From Nostocales cyanobacterium LEGE 12452 (lineage in GTDB: Bacteria; Cyanobacteriota; Cyanobacteriia; Cyanobacteriales; Nostocaceae): a DNA stretch of 53,941 nucleotides. The DNA is taken from assembly GCA_015206945.1 (NCBI GenBank), contig JADEXV010000018.1:1-53941 (forward strand), written 5' to 3'. Shown here one piece after another: positions 28,129-35,142 of the stretch; positions within the stretch are counted from its first letter, which is position 1, and each line of letters begins with the position of its first letter. The position numbers were made by a program, and so were the translations under genes. Under the pieces are notes generated by a model. The model was not told the origin of the DNA, searched no databases, and saw only the letters and a list, made by a program, of their open reading frames with translations.

Positions 28129-28545
28129 TTATTCAGAACTATTTGGGAAGAAAGCAGCAGGTGAAATATGAAAAAATTCTGCCAGTTCTTCAATGTGTCT
28201 AGTTGTTAATTTACGCCGCTTTTTTAAGATGGCCGATATAATAGATTCTGTTTTAAAAATGGGTACTAAATCTTTTTGAAGTAGTCCATTTTCTTCTATC
28301 AAAACCTGAAGTAAATCTATTCCATAAATATCAGGCACGGGCTGCTGTGTTTCTTCATACTCGTAAACTAGAGTGCCTAAAATATTAAGATAATCTTTTT
28401 CATCTGATGTTAACGGGGCGCTATCTATCAGAGAATCAATAATTTTTTGGGTTGCAAGCATTTCCTCCTCAGTCTTGATAGGACGAGGAGGAAATGCTTG
28501 CAGTAGCTCAATGTAGGTAGGACGTTTATTTAAACCAAGGGTCAT
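28129..28545 (-). CDS. higA: HigA-family antitoxin
   Basis: A 138-residue antitoxin. The C-terminal part (about 85-138) is a Xre-type helix-turn-helix (NGLLQKDLVPIF, ESIISAILKKRRKLT, EELAEFFHISPAAFF), and the N-terminal part is acidic and helical as in long HigA proteins. It should bind and neutralise the upstream-encoded HigB-like toxin and repress the operon. It overlaps the toxin gene by 20 bp, typical of the reversed toxin-first HigBA order. Its coding sequence contains a perfect 18-bp inverted repeat near the 5' end. Confidence 0.9.
   Translation of the reverse strand: MTLGLNKRPTYIELLQAFPPRPIKTEEEMLATQKIIDSLIDSAPLTSDEKDYLNILGTLVYEYEETQQPVPDIYGIDLLQVLIEENGLLQKDLVPIFKTESIISAILKKRRKLTTRHIEELAEFFHISPAAFFPNSSE
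28453..28502. repeat. Perfect 18-bp inverted repeat inside higA
   Basis: Arms 28453-28470 (TGCAAGCATTTCCTCCTC) and 28485-28502 (GAGGAGGAAATGCTTGCA) flank a 14-base loop. In the mRNA this is a strong hairpin. Its 3' arm carries GAGGAGG followed by an in-frame ATG (MLATQKIID...), though the spacing is only two bases. Confidence 0.85.
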
Positions 28546-28828
28546 TTTTCCATTTATCGGTATCGTACTCTGTATGGGTTATTATGTTACGAATAAATAT
28601 TTTTTTGCTTTGATAATCAATATAAGTAATAAGGCGATACTTGTTTCCTTGAATATTAAAAACTGTAAGCTCACCTACTGGATCGGCAGAGTTAAAGGCT
28701 TGACGAACTTCAACTATATTCTGCCACTTGGCTGATTTTGCAACTTTGTTCCAACCACGTAAACTAGATTCAGCATCAGGATACTTTTGATAAAAAAGTT
28801 TCAGTGTTGTGGTAGAAATAATGTGCAT
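28526..28828 (-). CDS. higB: HigB-family mRNA interferase toxin
   Basis: A 100-residue RelE-superfamily toxin of the HigB type. It starts MHIISTTTLKLFYQKYPDAE, has WNKVAKSAKWQNIVEVRQAF and NIQGNKYRLITYIDYQSKKIFIR in the strands, and ends with HTEYDTDKWKNDPW near the C-terminus. This matches ribosome-dependent mRNA cleavage toxins. The gene precedes and overlaps the antitoxin gene. Two large palindromes lie upstream at 28912-29019, near where its promoter or operator would be. Confidence 0.92.
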   Translation of the reverse strand: MHIISTTTLKLFYQKYPDAESSLRGWNKVAKSAKWQNIVEVRQAFNSADPVGELTVFNIQGNKYRLITYIDYQSKKIFIRNIITHTEYDTDKWKNDPWFK

Positions 28829-28911
28829 AATAAATGAATTTTCTTAAGGTAAAGATCATGGGTGGCTCCTTTTATACTCATTTGTATCTCTCTAAATTTA
28901 GGTTTTACAAC

Positions 28912-28954
28912 ATCTATGCATCAACATAGCAATCCGCCATGTTGATGCATAGAT
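28912..28954. repeat. 16-bp inverted repeat
   Basis: Perfect arms ATCTATGCATCAACAT (28912-28927) and its complement (28939-28954) with an 11-base spacer. It lies about 85 bp upstream of the HigB-like toxin start and only 10 bp from the next palindrome. It could be an operator, a terminator of the upstream gene or the tip of a small element. Confidence 0.85.
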
Positions 28955-28964
28955 TGCAAGTTGT

Positions 28965-29019
28965 TTAACCTACTTGACACTAACTTAGCAAATTGCTAAG
29001 TTAGTGTCAAGTAGGTTAA
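28965..29019. repeat. 55-bp near-perfect palindrome
   Basis: Perfect 27-bp arms (28965-28991 and 28993-29019) around a single central A; the left arm starts TTAACCTACTTGACACTAAC. A palindrome with almost no loop can extrude as a cruciform, and an RNA copy would be a very stable hairpin. There is no T-tract directly after either arm. Confidence 0.9.
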
Positions 29020-29200
29020 TGATTAGGGTTTCTCGCTTTACCCCAATAACGGTAGACTTTCGGTAAAAAGATATTTGTTACCAAGTTTACAAAGTGCGAT
29101 GGCGTACTCGCCCACCGTATGCGATCGCAAAATTTGATTATCTATATCAATAAAGCTAAAAAGCCTATTTTATGAGCTTTCTACCCGATGCGCTGTTATG

Positions 29201-29806
29201 TTAGTTCGATTCAGACTGCGGCAGTGTCAGAAATTGCCAAATTACCCATATAGCAAAGGTTGGCGCACCAATTGTCGCTGCCATTAGTAACGGCTCTAGT
29301 CCATTCAATAAGGGAACTATGGGAAACAAATACAGCACGTCTTCAATGTCAAAGCCGGCGAAATTTGGTTGGCGGCTGGCGTCTTTACCCAAACGCTGTT
29401 CCATCTGGTTTCGCAAATGAAAGATGCAAGCAACAGACACGCCAGATACTATCCCCATCACCAACGCCCACCAAGCAAATTTTCCCTCTCTAAGACCATA
29501 TCCAATACACACAAATAATAGAATATGGATGATGGCGTCACTAGCAAGGTCATACTGATGTCCCCATTTGCTGGTTTTCCCACTCAAACGAGCTAATTCA
29601 CCATCCGTATGATCGAGAAAGTTGGATAAAGCAAATAGCCATGCCCCAATATTAACCCAAATGGCATCGCCAATTGCAAGCGCGAGGGCAGCTACCAACC
29701 CAGTTACAAGTCGCACTGTGGTGAGATGATTGGGGTTTACCCAACTGTCTTTTAGAGGTCGAACTAGCCAGTAAGCAAGTTGAGCATCCCAAGGCTTTGT
29801 GGTCAT
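29201..29806 (-). CDS. CDP-alcohol phosphatidyltransferase family protein
   Basis: A 201-residue membrane enzyme carrying the complete family signature: Asp65, Asp68, Gly69, Ala72, Arg73, then Gly82, Asp86 and Asp90 (in DHTDGELAR and GHQYDLASD). Around this lie about five hydrophobic helices. The family transfers a phospho-alcohol from a CMP-activated donor to an alcohol. With PEP mutase, decarboxylase, transaminase and nucleotidyltransferase downstream on the same strand, I infer that it joins the AEP group of CMP-AEP to a lipid acceptor such as diacylglycerol or a ceramide. An ordinary phospholipid or inositol-phosphate synthase is the alternative. Confidence 0.88.
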   Translation of the reverse strand: MTTKPWDAQLAYWLVRPLKDSWVNPNHLTTVRLVTGLVAALALAIGDAIWVNIGAWLFALSNFLDHTDGELARLSGKTSKWGHQYDLASDAIIHILLFVCIGYGLREGKFAWWALVMGIVSGVSVACIFHLRNQMEQRLGKDASRQPNFAGFDIEDVLYLFPIVPLLNGLEPLLMAATIGAPTFAIWVIWQFLTLPQSESN

Positions 29807-29884
29807 AGATGAACTTGAATTTGATGTGGTCTTTGTATATCTCTAACACTGCAAATTACCACATCCATCTAAAGTTGTAGATTT

Positions 29885-30739
29885 TTATTGATGAACTTTC
29901 TCGTTTTGAACGCTAGATTGGTCAGCGAACGCTTTGAATTCGATAGCATCATGACTACAGAACAGGCGCACGCCTTTATTGCGATCGCTTGATAATGCGT
30001 GTAGCCGATCTTGATTGAGCAATCGAGCCTGGCGATCCACTTCCATCATCCATTGGTAGGCGCGTAAACCTGGCGTGCAGTGTCTTTTGGCTGAGTCCAT
30101 TTCGTGCCGATAAAAGTAGGCATCACCTGCGTGTAGAAGCCAACCCTCTGGTGTATCAATGGCGATACCAGCATGACCCCGCGTGTGACCAGCAAGGGGG
30201 ATGAGGAGAATCTCTGGCGGTAGTCCATCGAGGTTACGCACTGCTTCAAAGCCAAACCAAGGTTCGCCGCCCGCCGAATAATACTTCCAGTGCTTAACCT
30301 CGTCCCACTGTTCTGGACGATAGCGGCGTCTAGCGATGAAACCGCGCCGATCCTGGGCGGTTTCCATCTCAGTCTGCATTACGTGTACGGTTGCTTCTGG
30401 AAAATCTTCTAGACCACCGGCATGATCGAAATCGAGGTGGGTAAGCACAATATGACGCACATCTCGCGCGGAAAATCCCAGCCGCTCAATTTGATCGAGT
30501 GCCGTGTATTTTTTATCAAACTCGATGCCATTGAAATGAATGAAGAACGGGCTGAGGCGGGAGTAAGGTGACTTGATATCGCGCAGTCCGAAGCCAGTAT
30601 CAATGAGAACAAGTCCCTGCTCTGTTTCGATGAGCAGACAGTGGCAGACGAGGTGAGCCTTCGGGCCGCGACTGAAGCCATCGAAGAGGGCCCCACCAAT
30701 CGGGCACATACAGCCGCAATTGAGATGATGAATTTGCAT
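29885..30739 (-). CDS. Metallo-beta-lactamase-fold hydrolase
   Basis: A 284-residue MBL-fold enzyme resembling the N-acyl homoserine lactonase/AttM branch. It shows VLIDTGFGLRD, the metal motif THLDFDHAGG (His101, Asp103, Asp105, His106), LAGHTRGHAG and LLHAGDAYFY. The second His of the usual HxHxDH is Asp, as in a known set of MBL hydrolases. It probably opens a lactone or hydrolyses an ester. GGAGG lies four or five bases before the ATG. The gene is GC-richer than its surroundings, as is the next SDR, which suggests joint acquisition. It ends 78 bp before the CDP-alcohol transferase start. Confidence 0.88.
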   Translation of the reverse strand: MQIHHLNCGCMCPIGGALFDGFSRGPKAHLVCHCLLIETEQGLVLIDTGFGLRDIKSPYSRLSPFFIHFNGIEFDKKYTALDQIERLGFSARDVRHIVLTHLDFDHAGGLEDFPEATVHVMQTEMETAQDRRGFIARRRYRPEQWDEVKHWKYYSAGGEPWFGFEAVRNLDGLPPEILLIPLAGHTRGHAGIAIDTPEGWLLHAGDAYFYRHEMDSAKRHCTPGLRAYQWMMEVDRQARLLNQDRLHALSSDRNKGVRLFCSHDAIEFKAFADQSSVQNEKVHQ

Positions 30740-30872
30740 GAATCCTCCGTTAGGACTTTGACAAATATGTGAGATTGCCGACTACGCGATTAGCTTTGCT
30801 GATGCCGTTAGCCCAAGCGATCGCAGCTTAAAAGCAGTGCTAATTGAGCATATTCGCTTGATTAGGTGCAAA

Positions 30873-31682
30873 TTAGTTGTTGCCTGACCCCGGCTCACTG
30901 AGCTTGCGGTGCTGTTCAGCACTGACTGTATCAGGTAAAACCTTACTAACATTCGCCAGAAGCTTCGTTTTGAGGGAACCAGCAATGATGTGATCTTTGC
31001 CTGTCATCAAAGCTTCAAAACCCTGCTTGGCGACCTCAGCCGGATCGTCCTTTTGATCCGTGCCCACTTTTGTGTCGTCCATACCCGCACGGTGGAAGAA
31101 GTTGGTATCAGTCGGGCCGGGCATGAGGGCGGTGACGGTAACGCCTGTGTCCTTCAATTCGTTGCGTAACCCTTCTGAAAAGGAATGCACAAAGGCCTTG
31201 GAGGCGGCATAAACTGTCTCGAACGGGCCGGGCATCAGGGCGGCAATCGACGATATGAATAGGATTCGACCCTTGCCAACCTCAACCATATCCTTCACCA
31301 CCCGTTTGGCGAGATGTACAGAGGATACGACATTTAGATTGATCAGATTGAGTTCGTCCTTCAGATCGGTTTCACGGGCGAAATCACCACCGACACCAAC
31401 ACCTGCGTTGATAGCGATCGCATCCACTGGTCGCCCAGTCGCCTTAATCTGGTTGTAGAGCGTTTCAACACCTTCATAGGTAGCCAGATCGGCCTGCACC
31501 GTCTCAACTTTGGCACCCAGCCCCTCGAAGGCAATAGCTGCTTCGTCAATGCTCGATCCGGTGGCTGTCACTAGAAGATCGAAGCCGTTTTGAGCAAACT
31601 GTTTTGCGAGTTCATAACCGATACCGTTAGAGGCACCTGTCACGACAGCCAGGGGTCGGGTCAATGAACTGTTCATAACCAT
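30873..31682 (-). CDS. Short-chain dehydrogenase/reductase
   Basis: A 269-residue classical SDR. The cofactor loop is VVTGASNGIG (about 13-22), the NAG motif is INAGVGVGG, and the active site has Ser144/145 in ILFISS, Tyr158 and Lys162 (YAASK). After the active site come PGPTDTNFF and a roughly 60-residue C-terminal cap. Oxidoreduction of a small alcohol or ketone with NAD(P)H is expected; substrate unknown. AGGAATTTTAG precedes the ATG. GC content is visibly raised (many codons ending in C or G), like the MBL gene 133 bp downstream. Confidence 0.9.
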   Translation of the reverse strand: MVMNSSLTRPLAVVTGASNGIGYELAKQFAQNGFDLLVTATGSSIDEAAIAFEGLGAKVETVQADLATYEGVETLYNQIKATGRPVDAIAINAGVGVGGDFARETDLKDELNLINLNVVSSVHLAKRVVKDMVEVGKGRILFISSIAALMPGPFETVYAASKAFVHSFSEGLRNELKDTGVTVTALMPGPTDTNFFHRAGMDDTKVGTDQKDDPAEVAKQGFEALMTGKDHIIAGSLKTKLLANVSKVLPDTVSAEQHRKLSEPGSGNN

Positions 31683-31908
31683 CTAAAATTCCTATGTAAC
31701 TGCTCCACACTGGCTTGCGATGGTTTTCTCGCTACCAAATAATTGCATGGACTGTGGGCTTTCAACCCTTACAATGTTAGGCAGGTGGCTGTGTGATTGC
31801 GTCTTTCCAAGGAAGGATCGCAAGTATATCTTCAAGGTTACTTTTTTACAGTTCTGTATATACCTCTAACAGACTTTTAGCCTCTCAAAACTTATTTTAA
31901 TTGTTACC

Positions 31909-33564
31909 TTAGCTACGAACTTTCGTAACAATTTTTTGGGAATAAAACGAAGCTGATTCTTCATTTTTGGCGCAATCTTGGGCAAACTTAATTAAATGAT
32001 GTCCGACAAGTCCAACGTGAATCAAGTTTTCAATATTACCTGCTTTCAATGCTGGCTTGGCCATTTTCCAGAAAGTCTGACGATAGTTACTAAATACGCC
32101 TATCCGCAACAAAATATTAGCTAAATAAGTTAAACCTTTGCGAATATTAGCCCCCGAAGTGCGAGATGGGCTGTTAGGTACTTCGATGCGGTTTGGATAG
32201 GTGTGTTCCATGTTGTAGGCAAACCGCTGATATAAAAATTCTGGCTCATAGGCAGTTGTGATGCAGCGCCGCCACATCTCAATCACTTGCTCATAAGGCA
32301 TCAAAAACTCAACATTTGATTCGCGGCTTTCATCAAAAAGAAGTCGTCCTTCTGCTTCTAATCTCCGCCATAATGGAGTTCTCGGTAATGCATGAAGCAA
32401 GTTAATTGTCAACATGGGAATTTGCGATGCCCGCATAAATTCGATAATTCGGTCTGCGGTTTCTGGTGTATCTGTATCTAACCCGATGATGATTCCTGAT
32501 ACCACTTCCATGCCATAACTATTTAAAACCTGAATCGCTTTTAAAATCGGCATACTCAGATTTTGGTCTTTGGAAATCGCATGGAGAGCATTTGGTTCTG
32601 GTGTTTCGATGCCGCAAAATATTGTGCAAAAATAAGCTTCGCGCATCATTTCCAGCAGCTTTGGACTTTGAGCTAAGTTGAGCGTTGCTTCGCAGGCAAA
32701 CTGGATGGGGTAGCCATTGCGTTTTTGCCAGTCAATCAGATGCGGAAGCAACTTCATGGCAGCACGGCGATCGCCAACAAAGTTATCATCGACAAAATAC
32801 ACTGCTCCCAAATTACCAGATTGTCGCATTGCGTCTAACTCCGCGACTACTTGCTCTGGCGTTTTCATCCGGGGACTGTTGCCATAGAGTTCGGGAATAT
32901 CACAAAACTCGCAGTGATAAGGGCAACCACTAGAAAACTGCACATTTGCCAAAAAATAATCATTGATATTCAGCAAATGATAAGCTGGGGTGGGAAACTC
33001 TGTTAAGGGTAAACGTTCCTTGGTTTCAAAGCGAATTTGTTGTTGCGGACGTTGAGAGTTTTGGTCTAGATATTCGATCATGCGATCGCTTGCATCTCCC
33101 AATTCACCCAAGTGTAAAATATCAAAATCAGGGTAATATTCTGGACACCCAGATACTGAGGGGCCACCCACAACTGTAATTTTCCCCGCTCGATGGGCAA
33201 GTTCATTAATTTGATTAATCTGTGGTTTTTGAATGTGCATTCCACTCACAATCACCACATCAGCCCATTGGTAATCAGCCCTACTTGCTGATTTGACATT
33301 TTCATCAAAAAACCGCACTTCCCATTCTTTAGGTAAGTAGGCAGCCACAATTAAAATACCTTGGGGTGGCATAAAAGCCCGGACATTACCCATAAGTGGA
33401 TAAGCGTGATGAAAAGTACCAAAGGAGCGGCTGTACTTGGGAAAAATACACAAAATACGTCGATGGTGCGAAGGAACGTAGCGGGTTCCTTGAGCAGTAG
33501 AAGCGGTTTTAGAATCAGCCGCGACGTTAATTTGGTTCTCTAAAGACTTTAAATTCACAGTCAT
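31909..33564 (-). CDS. hpnP: Radical SAM/B12 protein, HpnP-like hopanoid C-2 methylase
   Basis: About 551 residues. A cobalamin-binding N-terminal domain (FPKYSRSFGTFHHAYPL, MPPQGILIVAAYLP, VSGMHIQ, GGPSVSGCPEYYPDFD) precedes a radical SAM domain with Cys218, Cys222 and Cys225 (CPYHCEFC; counted from GTG 33576) and a C-terminal DUF4070-like region. The arrangement and FCDIPELYGNSPRMKTPEQ correspond closely to HpnP as I remember it, the enzyme that makes 2-methylhopanoids. I prefer ATG 33564 over the GTG. No other hopanoid gene is adjacent. A related B12-radical SAM methylase with another substrate is the alternative. Confidence 0.82.
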   Translation of the reverse strand: MTVNLKSLENQINVAADSKTASTAQGTRYVPSHHRRILCIFPKYSRSFGTFHHAYPLMGNVRAFMPPQGILIVAAYLPKEWEVRFFDENVKSASRADYQWADVVIVSGMHIQKPQINQINELAHRAGKITVVGGPSVSGCPEYYPDFDILHLGELGDASDRMIEYLDQNSQRPQQQIRFETKERLPLTEFPTPAYHLLNINDYFLANVQFSSGCPYHCEFCDIPELYGNSPRMKTPEQVVAELDAMRQSGNLGAVYFVDDNFVGDRRAAMKLLPHLIDWQKRNGYPIQFACEATLNLAQSPKLLEMMREAYFCTIFCGIETPEPNALHAISKDQNLSMPILKAIQVLNSYGMEVVSGIIIGLDTDTPETADRIIEFMRASQIPMLTINLLHALPRTPLWRRLEAEGRLLFDESRESNVEFLMPYEQVIEMWRRCITTAYEPEFLYQRFAYNMEHTYPNRIEVPNSPSRTSGANIRKGLTYLANILLRIGVFSNYRQTFWKMAKPALKAGNIENLIHVGLVGHHLIKFAQDCAKNEESASFYSQKIVTKVRS

Positions 33565-33780
33565 CGCAAATTTCACCCTGGAAAACTGAGCAGGTAATTT
33601 GACAGTTTATTGACATAATTCGCTGTAATTCCAACTAGCTTACCAAAGAAAGGCAGGAGGCAGAACGAATTAGAAATGTATTTTTGCTCAAAACAAAGTC
33701 ATAGCGATTATAAATCGCCCAATCTTACCTTGAGTAAATCGCAAAGTTTTTTTCAAACTAAACAATTAATAACTTCCTCA

Positions 33781-33856
33781 AGGGTTTCTGAATCGGTTAG
33801 GGCTAGTTATTTTGGTGAAGTCAAGAGTAATTATTAGAATGGGCGTAAATTCCTTT
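33781..33856. repeat. 76-bp direct repeat, copy A
   Basis: Begins AGGGTTTCTGAATCGG and lies directly after the 3' end of the NmrA-like gene. It matches 34758-34833 at 64 of 76 positions by my alignment. The second copy lies just upstream of the same gene's start, so the gene sits between direct repeats. Confidence 0.85.
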
Positions 33857-34735
33857 TTAAAAAGCAGCAGCAAATTCCTTTGCAAAATCTTCTAACTTTA
33901 CTTTGCCCATAGCAATTGGCTTATGCAGTTCATAATCCTGCCGCGATGCGCCGTTGTGAATGCTGGTGCCCATTTCAACAAAGTTAGCCGCAATATGTGC
34001 CGACATTCCGCTCTCTTCCAAACCGTCTTGTGTTTGCTCATCGGTAAAGATTACCCATTTTAAATCAGGCTTGCCAATGGCGGCGCCTAAGATGTGAGCG
34101 GTTTCGTTGGCCGTATGCTCGTCACTTGCCACATACCGCACTTGCTTGCCGGTAGCAGCTGTTTCTATCTCTTCCGCAGCGGCGGCGGCAACATCTCTTG
34201 GGGCAACCATTACAAGCTTGTCGTCGCCACCATAGTTTGCGCCAATAAAGCCCAGCCCTTTTATCATATCCACAAAGTTGTAGAGATTGTAGTATAAGTA
34301 ACCAGGGCGTAGATGCGTAATGGCTACGTCTGACAGCTCATTCAAAATGCCTTCTACATCGTGAGAACCGAGGATGAATCCGGTGCCCTTATCTAAATTC
34401 GCGCCCATACTGCTGAGATGAACCACACGCTTTACGCCCGACCGTTGAATGGCTTGTGCATAGTTGCTGCCAGTTCTCCGGTAATACTCTCTTGAATCGG
34501 GCACGGTATAGTTTGGCGGCACCATAGCATACACGGCATCGGCACCAGTAAAGGTGGACACCAGGAAATCAACATCTTCCAGTGAGCCGATGGCAGCGGT
34601 GGCGCCCAGAGCTTCAATGTCTTTTTGCTTTTCCGGCTTGCTGCTGATAACTGTAACCGTATGACCTTTTTGCACTAGCTCCTTTGCCAGTGGCTTGCTG
34701 ATGTTTCCTAACGAACCTGTTACTATAACTTTCAT
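33857..34735 (-). CDS. NmrA-like NAD(P)-binding reductase
   Basis: A 292-residue atypical SDR of the NmrA/QOR2 type. It has a Rossmann start KVIVTGSLGNISKPLA, then GADAVYAMVPPNY, VVHLSSMGAN and a C-terminal substrate region; the classical YxxxK is absent. Family members act as redox sensors or quinone/azo reductases. Composition and protein style (PAR-like Ala-rich stretches such as RDVAAAAAEEIETAATG) differ from neighbouring Nostoc genes and recall Bacteroidetes homologues, suggesting transfer. It is bracketed by 76-bp direct repeats. Confidence 0.87.
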   Translation of the reverse strand: MKVIVTGSLGNISKPLAKELVQKGHTVTVISSKPEKQKDIEALGATAAIGSLEDVDFLVSTFTGADAVYAMVPPNYTVPDSREYYRRTGSNYAQAIQRSGVKRVVHLSSMGANLDKGTGFILGSHDVEGILNELSDVAITHLRPGYLYYNLYNFVDMIKGLGFIGANYGGDDKLVMVAPRDVAAAAAEEIETAATGKQVRYVASDEHTANETAHILGAAIGKPDLKWVIFTDEQTQDGLEESGMSAHIAANFVEMGTSIHNGASRQDYELHKPIAMGKVKLEDFAKEFAAAF

Positions 34736-35142
34736 AAATATTTCGTTTTTGTTTGCGAGGGTTTTTGAATTGGTTAGTGCTATTTGTTTTGGTGAAGTTA
34801 ATGGTAATTATTAGGATGGGCATAGATTCCTTATAATTTCATTTTTTGAAACTCTTGTCACTAATATAAGTTTTATGAAAAACTTAGGTATTATTTATAA
34901 CTAATATGTATGTAAAATTTAATTGACGTAGGTGTAACCCTTGAGAAAAACTTTGCCATTTACTAATCTTGTGCCTGATTCATCGTGATATTTGAAAGGG
35001 TGTTTAACTGGTAAAATATAAAATCTACCCTAGCAATGCAAATTTAATTGCTTGACAAACAACAATTATGGAAATCGCGTATGGGACATAAAAAAAGAGA
35101 TTTTCATTTTTTGTTGTATCCAACTGGGTATAGGCATTTGTC
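34736..35142. other. Divergent intergenic region
   Basis: Contains the upstream copy of the 76-bp repeat (34758-34833) and about 300 AT-rich bases that should hold the promoter of the exporter gene to the right. The repeat copy reads in frame into the NmrA-like region in another frame only by chance. No gene is supported. Confidence 0.5.
34758..34833. repeat. 76-bp direct repeat, copy B
   Basis: Begins AGGGTTTTTGAATTGG and is the counterpart of 33781-33856, in the same orientation. It lies 22 bp upstream of the NmrA-like start codon, so it is probably the native leader of that gene. Confidence 0.85.

Larger units (their letters stand above)
28829..29200. other. Gap holding two large palindromes
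   Basis: Separates the toxin-antitoxin pair from the CDP-alcohol phosphatidyltransferase gene upstream. It contains palindromes at 28912-28954 and 28965-29019, then about 180 bp with a GCGATCGC site near 29123. No coding frame is supported. Confidence 0.6.

Noticed and set aside
27884-28171. 95-codon plus-strand frame
   Set aside because: Overlaps the 3' end of the antitoxin gene, lacks a ribosome site and reads like non-coding sequence.
34614-34823. 69-codon minus-strand frame over the NmrA leader
   Set aside because: It runs from the direct repeat into the NmrA gene in a different frame; the annotated Rossmann start is in the other frame.
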